From Syntrophomonadaceae bacterium (GTDB lineage: Bacteria; Bacillota; Syntrophomonadia; Syntrophomonadales; Syntrophomonadaceae): a stretch of 38,529 nt of DNA. Numbering within the stretch: position 1 is the stretch's first letter; every line of letters starts with the position of its first letter. Of this stretch, positions 8,959-16,583 are shown piece by piece. The notes under the pieces were generated by a model. The model made no database searches and was not told the origin of the DNA. It saw only the letters and a list, made by a program, of their open reading frames with translations. The translations under genes and the position numbers were made by a program. The stretch lies in NCBI GenBank assembly GCA_031270725.1, contig JAISWS010000165.1, positions 1 to 38,529 on the forward strand. The letters run 5' to 3'.

Positions 8959-10113
8959 CTATTCCTGAAAATAATAAGATTTGCTGGTCAAATAAGTTCT
9001 TCTGATGATGAAATCACTTTGCAGCTGATAATTTACGGCGGGAAACATTGTATCCCATTGGGGGGCAATTCCACCCCAAAAATGAGTATCCGCTTGATTT
9101 ATCAATTGGCCCCAGCCTAAGATATCACTGTTTATATTTTGCGCTTTGTCTATGCAGTTGCTGATATAAGCGTTTATTTTATCCTCCGCCATTTGCTCCA
9201 GCTGAGGATATTTGTCTAATCGCAATAAGTCACCGCCTCCGCTTTGTTCATAAAAATTGCCGTCCGCGTGTACCTGAATAAGCATAGTTATGCGCTGATT
9301 TTCTTTTTCTATTAAAGGTTTTATTTCCGCGGCCAGTTTTGTCAGCTCAAAAGTAATAAAATACCCGGGATCTTCAGGGTTGTTAATAAGCAGCAGGCCG
9401 CTATTGATATTTTTACCGGTCAGATAATGGTAGCCTTTACTTTCCGCTTCATTTAAAGAAGCGATCATTCTGGGACCTTTGAAAACAGCGAGCCCGTCCA
9501 GTGATAAAATATACTTTTCCCCGTCTTTAACTTTCTTTATTTGCGGGAGAACAGGTTCTATGCCCGGGGTAATTAATTTGCGCATAAATTCGTACATTAA
9601 AACAGGTTTATACATGTTAAGCTGTTTTTCTTCATTTTTGAGAGTACGGGCTAAAGAAGTTGACAGATAAGTTTCTAAAACAGGTTTTGTTTTGAAAATT
9701 TCCTCCGGATTACTTCCGGAGATAACCAGCAGGGGAATGTTATGTTTAATTTCCGTGGTGCGGGTAAGGTAGTCGGATACCAAAGCGACGTCAGTTTTAC
9801 AAAGGTTTTCACCGAGCAATACGATACTGACGTGATTCCATAAAGGGGTCTGGGGTAAAAAATCAGACAATAAATTACTGGCTTCAGCTAAAGTCCGGCC
9901 TTTGCCGCTGAGTATGACGGCTGAGCTGTCTTCCCGCGAATCTTCTTTCGTAGCGGTTGGCTTTATGAACTCAGAAGTTAATTCTATTTGATTATCCTGC
10001 CAGTCTACGCCTATTCCGATAGAAAAAATCAAATCAGGGATTTCGTTTCCCTGACAGCCGGATAATAGGGTGAGCATAAAGATGATAATAACGGAAAGCT
10101 TATAGTTTTTCAT
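8959..10113 (-). CDS. Spore germination lipoprotein, GerAC family (first C subunit)
   Basis: A 384-aa Ger(x)C protein with a signal peptide and lipobox LLSGC (Cys at residue 20). The family layout is clear: an N-terminal domain beginning IFSIGIGVDW, a central SLARTLKNEEKQ region, a domain beginning LSLDGLAVFKG, and a C-terminal domain with INAYISNCIDKAQNINSDILGWG. Its ATG overlaps the TGA of the GerAA gene in an ATGA junction, so translation is probably coupled. It lacks the usual CW after the lipid Cys (CQGNEIPD instead). Confidence 0.93.
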   Translation of the reverse strand: MKNYKLSVIIIFMLTLLSGCQGNEIPDLIFSIGIGVDWQDNQIELTSEFIKPTATKEDSREDSSAVILSGKGRTLAEASNLLSDFLPQTPLWNHVSIVLLGENLCKTDVALVSDYLTRTTEIKHNIPLLVISGSNPEEIFKTKPVLETYLSTSLARTLKNEEKQLNMYKPVLMYEFMRKLITPGIEPVLPQIKKVKDGEKYILSLDGLAVFKGPRMIASLNEAESKGYHYLTGKNINSGLLLINNPEDPGYFITFELTKLAAEIKPLIEKENQRITMLIQVHADGNFYEQSGGGDLLRLDKYPQLEQMAEDKINAYISNCIDKAQNINSDILGWGQLINQADTHFWGGIAPQWDTMFPAVNYQLQSDFIIRRTYLTSKSYYFQE

Positions 10114-11696
10114 TGGTTAGTTCCTCTTTTATTTCCCGCTGAAGGAGGCTGTCTTTGTTCATAGCGCTTTTGATTTTTCATGCCTTCCTGCCATGGCCGT
10201 AAAGTATTGTTAAACCAGGGACGGCGCGTCAGGATATCAAATATCTGCTGTCTGTTAAAAGGCGCTACCGGAGATAAATAAGGGACTCCGAAAAAAGAAA
10301 TAGAGGCCATGCGTGTGATTAATAGAATAAGGGCTATCATAATGCCGAGCAATCCTAGCAAACCAGCGGCAATAAGAAAGACGAAACGCATAACTCTGGT
10401 TATTATGCCGGCGTTATAATTAGGAATCACGAAAGAAGTTATTCCGCTGAAAGCTATGACGACTACCATGGGGGTAGAGACTAGTCCGGCTTGCACCGCA
10501 GCGTCGCCGATAATCAAAGCTCCGACGATGCTGACGGCCGGGCCTATCGCGTTAGGCAGCCTTAGCCCGGCTTCCCGCAGCAATTCAAAAGTTATTTCCA
10601 GAAGCAGGGCCTCAACGAAAGCTGGAAAGGGGACTCCCTGGCGGGCTGAAATAATAGTTAATAATAACGGAGTGGGGATCATTTCATGATGATACGTTAA
10701 TAACGACACAAAAACAGCGGTCATTAATAAAGACGCCCCAAAAGCCGCTATCCTTAAAAAACGGAACAGAGTAGCGGGAATATAATTTATATAATAATCA
10801 TCAGGCGCGTTAGCGAATTGAGGGAAAGTTACCGGCAATACCAAAACCATAGGGGAACCGTCAATCATAATACAGGCCTTGCCTTCCAGTAAATTCCCGC
10901 ATACCCGGTCAGGGCGTTCAGTATGCATAGCCTGGCTGAAAATAGAATACGGTTCTTCAGTAATGAGTTCTTCCAGATAACCGGTGTCTAAAATAGCGTC
11001 AATATCAATTTGTGACAGTCTGTCCCTGATGTCGGATACCATGGCGGGAGGAGCAATGTTTTCAATATAACAAAGGCAGGTACTGGTTTTAGATATCCGG
11101 CCTATGGTCAGCTTTTCTATTTTAAACGAACTGGATTTAAGGCGTCTCCTTAACATAGCGGTGTTAAATGTCAGAGTTTCTGTAAATGATTCTTTAGGGC
11201 CAAAAACCGTGGTTTCGTTTTCAGACATGCTGACAGCGCGGGCGGCCCAGGAACGGGTTCCGATAACTAATCCGTCCGTGCATTTATCAAGCAGTAAAAC
11301 AGTGTCTCCGGAAAAAATATGAAATATGATATCTTCATAATTATCTATATTTTTTACTTCCGCTAACGCCAATACCCGATTTTTTAAATTATTCAGCAAG
11401 CCGGCGTGATAGGTTTCTGAATTTTGCTCTTTTGAGGAAAAGATATTGCAATTCATAAAAATAGATTTTATTAAATTGTTTTCTATTTGTCTTTTATCCA
11501 CCAAACCTTCAAAAAAAACAACTAACGCTTTGGCAGGGGGAGAGCCGAAAAAAAATTCGCGCTGCATAAAGTCAGAACATCCGGCCAGGCGTTGAGCTAA
11601 AATTTCCTGGTTTTTATTTAACTCAGGAGATATGGAAGCTGATTTATTATTGTCAGCTATGGATTTTTGGGAGGATTTATTATTGGAAATACTCAT
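10110..11696 (-). CDS. Spore germination receptor A subunit, GerAA family
   Basis: A 528-aa protein with a soluble N-terminal half and a membrane half with about five helices. Recognisable family segments are DFMQREFFFG near residue 42, the middle region ending EGKACIMIDGSPMVLVLPVTFPQF, DDYYINYIPATLFRFLRI before the first helix, and the QGVPFPAFVEALLLEITFELLREAGLRLP signature (shown here only by its ends QGVPFP and LREAGLRLP) followed by AVSIVGALIIGDAAVQAGLVS. GerAA-type proteins are the oligomeric ion-channel-like core of germinant receptors. It is the only A subunit in the locus. Start ATG at 11696 has GAAGGA upstream. Confidence 0.96.
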   Translation of the reverse strand: MSISNNKSSQKSIADNNKSASISPELNKNQEILAQRLAGCSDFMQREFFFGSPPAKALVVFFEGLVDKRQIENNLIKSIFMNCNIFSSKEQNSETYHAGLLNNLKNRVLALAEVKNIDNYEDIIFHIFSGDTVLLLDKCTDGLVIGTRSWAARAVSMSENETTVFGPKESFTETLTFNTAMLRRRLKSSSFKIEKLTIGRISKTSTCLCYIENIAPPAMVSDIRDRLSQIDIDAILDTGYLEELITEEPYSIFSQAMHTERPDRVCGNLLEGKACIMIDGSPMVLVLPVTFPQFANAPDDYYINYIPATLFRFLRIAAFGASLLMTAVFVSLLTYHHEMIPTPLLLTIISARQGVPFPAFVEALLLEITFELLREAGLRLPNAIGPAVSIVGALIIGDAAVQAGLVSTPMVVVIAFSGITSFVIPNYNAGIITRVMRFVFLIAAGLLGLLGIMIALILLITRMASISFFGVPYLSPVAPFNRQQIFDILTRRPWFNNTLRPWQEGMKNQKRYEQRQPPSAGNKRGTNQ

Positions 11697-11759
11697 AAAT
11701 TATTCCTTCGCTCATTTAATGATGGCGGAAACGTAACGGCGCCTTAGCCGGAATCTCCG

Positions 11760-11788
11760 TGTTATACGCGAATAAGTAAACAATATTC
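11760..11788 (-). promoter_or_regulatory. Possible sigma-G-type promoter upstream of the GerAA gene
   Basis: On the minus strand, GAATA (11784-11788) is followed after 17 nt by TATAACA (11760-11766), two mismatches from the sigma-G -10 consensus CATWHTA. A TTGAAT-18-TATAAC reading as a sigma-A box overlaps it. It lies in the 121-bp gap after the first GerAB gene, so the A-C-D-C-D-B part may be transcribed separately. Confidence 0.3.
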
Positions 11789-11817
11789 AAGTTGTTTAAT
11801 AACTAAAAGTTTCAGTA

Positions 11818-12972
11818 TTAGTCTTTGGCAATAAAGCTGTTTTTATTCCGTTTTCTGATGAAAGGGCATCTTTTGGCAAAGCCGTTTGACAGGCATTTTT
11901 TAATCAGGACTTTAATGAAAATGAACAAAGGGATAAAAATAAAAAAACAATTGTTTAAAAAAGGCATAAGTTTTGTGGTCCAAACGGATAATCCTAAACT
12001 GGTGCCGCTCAAAAACACGGAAACTAAGGCGATAAAAACACCGCTGGCAGCTAAAAAGAAACGGTTATCCGGCAGCTTAAAAGCCTTTTGAGTACATATA
12101 CTGGCGGAAAACCAAAAGAGAGTCAGAGTGACGTAAATTCCGCAAATCCAGACACTTATAAATAATACGTCAATGTTTTGTATGAAATAGGATATATGAA
12201 CTGTTCTTGCCATAGTAAAAACCGCTGAGGAAAGGCTGGAAATGACAGCTGGATGCAAAGTGGCGCTTAAAGCCAGCAAAGTGGAAGATATTACCGGTAC
12301 AAAAATAAACAGTAAAGTGTTTAAAGATGCTCTGATGCTTTTTTCTTTATCTCCTTCAATAAAATCAGCTAAAATAAATACGGCCATAGCTTTGCCTAAC
12401 ACCCCTGTCAAACCGAAAAAAGCAATAAAAGAGGTTTTCACGGATATATCCGATAACAGGGGCTGTAAATTATCCCATTTAAAACCGTTGATAAGGCAGT
12501 TACTTATTAAAAATATATTAAAAAGAATTATCAATGCCAGAATAATTACGCTGATGCGGGCGATGTTATTGATTCCTTTTTTTAGCGCGTAAAAGCCGGT
12601 AAACAACATCAAAAAAAGCGGAACGCCGCTGGGGGTCGTTAATAACAGGCTGGTTTTCATGAATTCGGAATAGATGCGTAAAACATAACCGCCCAACAGA
12701 AGAAAATAAAATATATAAAAAACAGTTATAATTTTGCCGACAATATTTCCCAGGTGTTCAGTAAGCGCCTCAGGAAAAGAACAGTTGTTCTGGCGAAAGA
12801 TAAAAAGGTACATTTGGAATAAAAACCAACCGAGGAGTATCATGACGACCGGAGCCAGCCAGGCGTTATTTTTCAGCGGGGCGGTCAATAAAGGCCCTTC
12901 TTCCAAAAAGGCGACGGGAATTATTAACAGAGTAATTAAACATTTAAGTTGGAAAGGGCTCATTTTTTCCAT
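11818..12972 (-). CDS. Spore germination permease, GerAB family (first B subunit)
   Basis: A 384-aa polytopic membrane protein of the spore permease (APC-like) family with about ten helices. Family features include MSPFQLKCLITL at the N terminus, a segment ENNAWLAP-like (KNNAWLAPVVMILLG), EALTEHLGNIVGKI, and YALKKGINNIARIS before a helix, equivalent to the YHGINSVARLS of the other B subunit at 6098-7198. The two B proteins are clearly diverged, not a recent duplication. The ATG at 12972 has a poor ribosome-binding site; an ATG at 12963 (MSPF) is preceded by GGAA and is also possible. First gene of the minus-strand locus. Confidence 0.88.
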   Translation of the reverse strand: MEKMSPFQLKCLITLLIIPVAFLEEGPLLTAPLKNNAWLAPVVMILLGWFLFQMYLFIFRQNNCSFPEALTEHLGNIVGKIITVFYIFYFLLLGGYVLRIYSEFMKTSLLLTTPSGVPLFLMLFTGFYALKKGINNIARISVIILALIILFNIFLISNCLINGFKWDNLQPLLSDISVKTSFIAFFGLTGVLGKAMAVFILADFIEGDKEKSIRASLNTLLFIFVPVISSTLLALSATLHPAVISSLSSAVFTMARTVHISYFIQNIDVLFISVWICGIYVTLTLFWFSASICTQKAFKLPDNRFFLAASGVFIALVSVFLSGTSLGLSVWTTKLMPFLNNCFFIFIPLFIFIKVLIKKCLSNGFAKRCPFIRKRNKNSFIAKD

Positions 12973-13280
12973 ATAATTTTACAAATTCCATTAATCTATA
13001 AAAAATATCCTAAGGTTTTATTACCTTAAACGAAAGATGAAGTTAACCGCCGAAATAATCAATGCCAACATTCATGCCGCCGTTTGCGGAGATAGGAGTA
13101 TACTGACGAATGTGACCAACAGGTCTTCTGTCATAGTATTGTTCCCAATAAAAAAGCAAATATTATTTTTCGCGGTAATAGCTAACAATTTTTGACGGCG
13201 CTGTCCCCAAGTAAAAAATTAAGCCTGATAAAAGGCGGCGTGTTTGCCGGACGCTCTGAAGCCAACAGCGAAGGTCATTA
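12973..13280. other. Intergenic region between divergent ger operon and spoVT, first part
   Basis: No convincing coding frame. It holds a perfect stem TAAGGT-TTTATT-ACCTTA at 13011-13028, 39 bp before the ger start, which may be an operator or leader hairpin. No clear ger promoter was found on the minus strand here. Confidence 0.5.
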
Positions 13281-13308
13281 TTGACATGGCGAAAGTACAG
13301 GATAAAAT
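13281..13308 (+). promoter_or_regulatory. Sigma-A-like promoter upstream of spoVT
   Basis: A perfect TTGACA (13281-13286) and TAAAAT (13303-13308) are separated by 16 nt. No gene begins close downstream; spoVT starts 200 bp later. It could drive a vegetative transcript or a small RNA that includes the palindrome at 13335-13366. Confidence 0.55.
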
Positions 13309-13334
13309 GTAAAATGTTGTGGTATTAATTGGCT

Positions 13335-13366
13335 GCGGCGCTAATATAATTTTATAAAAGCGCCGC
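13335..13366. repeat. 32-bp near-perfect palindrome with GC-rich arms
   Basis: GCGGCGCT and AGCGCCGC are exact eight-base arms around a 16-nt AT-rich centre that is itself partly self-complementary (TATAA..TTATA). There is no T tract after it, so it is not a standard terminator. It lies about 25 bp after the sigma-A-like promoter. Confidence 0.55.
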
Positions 13367-13424
13367 TTCAAAATTGTAGTATTTCGCAAACGGGCGCATT
13401 ATTTTAACCTTTATGGTAAAAAGT

Positions 13425-13454
13425 GAATAAAAGGGTATTTTGAGTTATATACTA
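13425..13454 (+). promoter_or_regulatory. Sigma-G-type promoter of spoVT
   Basis: GAATA (13425-13429), 18 nt, then TATACTA (13448-13454): the -35 fits GHATR, the spacing is ideal and the -10 differs from CATWHTA only in its first base. In Bacillus spoVT is transcribed by sigma-G in the forespore, which agrees. Confidence 0.6.
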
Positions 13455-13507
13455 TCACTAAACGGAAAAGATGTTTCTGCTATTTGCAAAAGGAGGGAAT
13501 AATATAA

Positions 13508-14071
13508 TTGAAAGCAACAGGGATAGTGCGCCGTATCGATGATTTGGGCAGGGTAGTAATTCCTAAGGAAATTCGCAGGACTTTACGCATTCGTGAAGGT
13601 GATCCTCTGGAGATTTTTGTAGATCGTGAAGGTGAAGTTATTTTAAAAAAATATTCTCCGATTGGTGAATTGGGGGATTTCGCCAAAGAATACGCCGATT
13701 CGCTGTACGAAACAATAGGACAGATTTCTATGATTGCTGACCGCGATGTCATAATCGCGACCGCGGGGGGCAACAAAAGAGAATTTTTAAGCAAGCCGGT
13801 AGGAAAAGCGGTTGAGAGAGCCTTAGAAGAGAGAACTACTTTACTGATGAATGATATAATGACGCCGGATGATGAAAACCTGCATATTATACAGACGGAC
13901 GACCGGGAGTACACTGTCAGGTCACAGGTTATAGCGCCTATTATAAGCCAGGGAGACCCAATCGGGGCGGTAATGATTGTAAGCAAGGAAGCGGGAGTCA
14001 AATTAGGGGAAGTGGAAATCAAGCTGGTGGAGACGGCTTCCGGATTTTTAGCTAAACAGATGGAAAGTTAA
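13508..14071 (+). CDS. spoVT: Stage V sporulation transcription factor SpoVT
   Basis: AbrB-family DNA-binding regulator of late forespore genes. The first 50 residues are a SpoVT/AbrB swapped-hairpin domain (MKATGIVRRIDDLGRVVIP, then REGDPLEIFVD), and residues about 55-187 form the GAF-like domain that distinguishes SpoVT from shorter AbrB proteins. Length 187 aa compares with 178 in Bacillus. Start is TTG at 13508, ten bases after a strong AGGAGGG (13491-13497); no in-frame ATG fits the conserved N terminus. A sigma-G-like promoter lies upstream. In Bacillus spoVT directly follows mfd; here a whole ger locus lies between them. Confidence 0.96.
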   Translation: MKATGIVRRIDDLGRVVIPKEIRRTLRIREGDPLEIFVDREGEVILKKYSPIGELGDFAKEYADSLYETIGQISMIADRDVIIATAGGNKREFLSKPVGKAVERALEERTTLLMNDIMTPDDENLHIIQTDDREYTVRSQVIAPIISQGDPIGAVMIVSKEAGVKLGEVEIKLVETASGFLAKQMES

Positions 14072-14138
14072 AATACCCGGTGTCCGCTACAGATTACTGG
14101 ACATTCCGCTCGTATAAAAACATTATGAATAATTCGTT

Positions 14139-14210
14139 AAAGGTATTGATGTTTAGGCTGCCGGACAGTGAAATCCGGTTTGAAGCGGGACATAATACCT
14201 TTTTGTTATT
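14139..14210 (+). terminator. Structured terminator-like element after spoVT
   Basis: A nine-base outer stem, AAAGGTATT (14139-14147) with AATACCTTT (14194-14202), encloses an inner hairpin CCGGA/TCCGG (14161-14178) and is followed by a T-rich tail (TTTTTGTTATTT). It is larger than an ordinary terminator. It probably ends the spoVT transcript. Confidence 0.45.
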
Positions 14211-14440
14211 TATATGCCTGATTTAAGCGCTATAAAAACTGCCTCAGACGTTCAGCGCTGTGTATAATAGCCGCGGTATAAAGCGGGGGGATACAGCGGA
14301 CAGAAAACAGTATTTATAAAAAGGGCGGATGTTTTGGGCGCCACCGGTTTGAGCGGTAAATTATTAGGGGCTGTTTAACGTATGCCGTTGGCTGGCTGGA
14401 TTGGCGATGAAGGTACAGGGATTTTATTCCCTCTGGGTCT

Positions 14441-14530
14441 GATACCCCGCAGCTTGCCGCGAAAACGCCGCGCGGGCGGCGCAACGCTCTTGCCTTTTGT
14501 CCTTCAGATACCCCGCCGTTTGCGGCGGGG
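14441..14530. repeat. Pair of short palindromic (REP-like) elements
   Basis: GATACCCCGC occurs twice, at 14441-14450 and 14507-14516. The second copy is a perfect hairpin, CCCCGCCG-TTTG-CGGCGGGG (14511-14530). In the first copy the pairing arm has decayed (CAGCTTGCCGCG). The GC-rich stretch between them has no good coding frame. The pattern resembles dispersed palindromic units found in bacterial intergenic DNA. Confidence 0.5.
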
Positions 14531-14572
14531 TAGGTCATTTGTCTTTTTACCGCTAAAAAACCTTTCATTTTA

Positions 14573-14600
14573 TTGACATGTTGTAGATTTGTGCTAAAAT
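14573..14600 (+). promoter_or_regulatory. Sigma-A promoter of speD with overlapping inverted repeat
   Basis: Perfect TTGACA (14573-14578), 16 nt, TAAAAT (14595-14600). TGTAGA (14582-14587) and TCTACA (14601-14606) form an inverted repeat across the spacer and -10 box, a position expected for a repressor operator. Confidence 0.7.
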
Positions 14601-14676
14601 TCTACATGTGTGTTTTTAAAAAAAATGCGGAGGAGGTTTGGGAAATTAAAAATATAAAAAGAGGGAGGCGCCATGA

Positions 14677-15057
14677 TTGCAATGTTTGGGGCGACACGTA
14701 TTAGCCGAGGTATGTGGTTGTAGATTCGAAATATTAAATGATTTGAAAAAAGTCCAGGAAATTATGGTTAACGCTGCTTTAGAAGCGGGAGCGGAAGTCA
14801 GGGAAGTGGCTTTTCACAAGTTTAGCCCGCAGGGTGTAAGTGGAGTAGTTGTAATTTCTGAATCGCATTTAGCTATTCATACATGGCCGGAACTGGGATA
14901 TGCGGCAGTTGACGTTTTTACTTGCGGAGACCGGGTCAATCCATGGGATGCTTGTAATTATGTAGCGGAGAGGTTCCAGGCTGAAGAGGTAAGCGCTTCA
15001 GAAGTTCGAAGAGGTTTAATGCCGGAGTCGCATAGGCAGGTAGCTGTTAATATTTAG
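14677..15057 (+). CDS. speD: S-adenosylmethionine decarboxylase proenzyme
   Basis: Makes decarboxylated SAM, the aminopropyl donor for spermidine. The 126-aa size and sequence match the class 1B pyruvoyl enzymes of Bacillus and Thermotoga. Self-cleavage would occur between Glu62 and Ser63 in SESHLAIH, converting Ser63 to the pyruvoyl group; the processing His68 and catalytic Cys83 (DVFTCGD) are in register. Start is TTG at 14677, eight bases after GAGGGAGG; the frame begins MQCLGRHVLAE as in homologues. An ATG at 14673 is out of frame and opens a 16-codon overlapping ORF. No spermidine synthase (speE) is next to it, which is unusual. Confidence 0.96.
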   Translation: MQCLGRHVLAEVCGCRFEILNDLKKVQEIMVNAALEAGAEVREVAFHKFSPQGVSGVVVISESHLAIHTWPELGYAAVDVFTCGDRVNPWDACNYVAERFQAEEVSASEVRRGLMPESHRQVAVNI

Positions 15058-15104
15058 GAGGGATACTATTTTAGTAGACCGAAGAAACTATAAAGATTAT
15101 AAAT

Positions 15105-15145
15105 AACAAGCTTTACTTGTTAATCAAGTAAAGCTTGTTTCTTTT
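15105..15145 (+). terminator. Strong Rho-independent terminator after speD
   Basis: A perfect 15-bp stem (15105-15119 with 15125-15139) and TTAAT loop, followed by TCTTTT. A, T-rich arms on both sides make it possibly bidirectional. Confidence 0.85.
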
Positions 15146-15406
15146 AGTGAACCGTGTTTTTAGTTATGAGTTTCAACGCGGCGGTTGGACACGCGGTATC
15201 ATACGCAATACTGTCGCTGGCAAAATAAATTTTTGCCGCGTTTGATGGATTGGAGATTTTGCCGGGAAGAAACGCGGGATAAACAAAGAATGTGAAATTA
15301 ATCAGGAAGGGATAATTAAAAGCGGAAATGCTGGGATACAGGGTTGCCAGCCTTCTTACGCGGACGGAAATAAGCGGAGTTTGCCGCTAGGATAGCCAAA
15401 GTATTT
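15146..15406. other. Non-coding stretch between speD and the prenylquinone cluster
   Basis: No frame here looks coding. A short hairpin GGCAAAA/TTTTGCC lies near 15217-15236. Nothing else could be assigned. Confidence 0.4.
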
Positions 15407-15435
15407 TTGCAACTTATTAATAATATGTGTAGAAT
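15407..15435 (+). promoter_or_regulatory. Sigma-A promoter of the prenylquinone cluster
   Basis: TTGCAA (15407-15412), 17 nt, TAGAAT (15430-15435), close to consensus. It would start a transcript near 15442 with a leader of about 255 nt before the TTG at 15699. Confidence 0.65.
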
Positions 15436-15476
15436 AATAGTTAGATCAGAGGGGTTAATGCTATTATTTATTTAAA

Positions 15477-15698
15477 ATGCGGACAATACCTTTAAAGGGC
15501 GCCGCTTTTTTACCCGAAAGGGTACCAGCGGGAGGCCAGCTGGATATATATTTGTCCGCGGCTAAAGAAAACGGGATTTATTTTAATACCACCCTATCAA
15601 GGCATACCTTATGGGGCACAAACGAGTACCTTTTCCCCCTGCCGGGAACAGGCAGGGCATCTCCCTATGGGGACGAGATAAACAGGGAAAGGGTTTAA
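15477..15698 (+). other. Structured leader or 73-codon ORF of unknown nature
   Basis: Two readings are possible. As a protein it would be 73 aa from ATG 15477 (MRTIPLKGAAFLPERV...), without a good ribosome-binding site and with no family I recognise. It is in the same frame as the next gene, separated from it only by its TAA stop. As RNA it holds several tight hairpins: TACCC-GAAA-GGGTA (15511-15524), CCAGC/GCTGG (15525-15543) and CCCTGCC-GGGAACA-GGCAGGG (15637-15657), and a repeated motif TATGGGG-AC-GAG near 15610 and 15666. It matches no riboswitch consensus I know. I favour a structured 5' leader. Confidence 0.4.
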
Positions 15699-16490
15699 TT
15701 GCGGAATGAGAGTTACTTAGGGGGCGCTTTTTTAGTGTTATTGAAATTTGCTGAGCGGTATGACCAGGAAATATTTTTGCTTCAGAAAGAATTGGAAGCG
15801 GCTTTATATTCGTGGTGGCCTGAGACCGAAGATAAATATAACGCGGTTAAAGAGGATTTTACTTTTAAAATGCTGCCGGTTTTTTCTTTAGCGCTGGATG
15901 ATTATCTGTGTATAGACCGCGCCGCCGCGCTTTCTTTGGCTAATATTGTCAGAATATATTATTTCGGCCAGTATGCGCATGAAACGGTTGTTGATGACGA
16001 TGAATTTCTGAAAAATGAAAAAGATTTTCAGTTTGCCATTTTATTGGGTGATTATATTCAGGGAAAAGTTTTGCGGCTTTTAAACGAAGCGGGCCTGGAT
16101 ATGCTCCTGAAAATTTTTTCAGACATGATCGCGGATCTTAATGAAGGCTTGGTGGAGAAATATCGCGGCCGGGGGGATTACGCCGAAGTGCTGGATAAAA
16201 CTAAACGCCCTTATTATGCCGCGTTAACGCTGTCCGCGGCTATAATTGCCCGCCAGTCTGAGGAAAGAAAAACGCTGTTTAAAGATTTGGGCGTGTATTT
16301 TGGTATGGCCGCCGAGCTTATTGCCCACGGCAAGCTTCTGGAAAAAGCTGATTGGTGTATATTCCAGTGTGAAACAATATTCGCTCAAATAAATGAAAAT
16401 TCACCTTATATAAATTCAGCCCTGGAACAAGCCGTTCGGGGCCTTCGGAAATCCCTGGACGATCTGCGTACAAAAGCGGCTACTGTTTAG
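15699..16490 (+). CDS. Degenerate polyprenyl-synthase-like protein
   Basis: A 263-aa, largely helical soluble protein. Its middle part aligns in layout with trans-prenyl diphosphate synthases: QYAHETVVDDDEF stands where those enzymes have the first aspartate-rich motif (xxxHDDxxD), and ILLGDYIQGKVL corresponds to the LGDYLxxxA segment after it. The GGKRLRP substrate motif and the second Asp-rich motif DDxxD are missing, so it is unlikely to be catalytic. HepS-type subunits of heptaprenyl diphosphate synthase are also non-catalytic partners, and a catalytic partner candidate is encoded downstream at 19860. A helper-subunit role is inference. Start TTG at 15699 follows GGGAAAGGG. Confidence 0.55.
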   Translation: MRNESYLGGAFLVLLKFAERYDQEIFLLQKELEAALYSWWPETEDKYNAVKEDFTFKMLPVFSLALDDYLCIDRAAALSLANIVRIYYFGQYAHETVVDDDEFLKNEKDFQFAILLGDYIQGKVLRLLNEAGLDMLLKIFSDMIADLNEGLVEKYRGRGDYAEVLDKTKRPYYAALTLSAAIIARQSEERKTLFKDLGVYFGMAAELIAHGKLLEKADWCIFQCETIFAQINENSPYINSALEQAVRGLRKSLDDLRTKAATV

Positions 16491-16583
16491 CGCTCATGTG
16501 TAAGCTTTATTTAATCAAGTGGTGTCCGTAATTTTTTAACGGATATTAGGCAACGCGTTTGAGAGGGAAGCGGGGAGGAAAAT

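Noticed and set aside
15056-15103. Small ORF after speD with AGGAGGG and an ATT start (ILVDRRNYKDYK)
   Set aside because: No normal start codon and only 13 codons; may be a remnant of a deleted gene, but unsupported.
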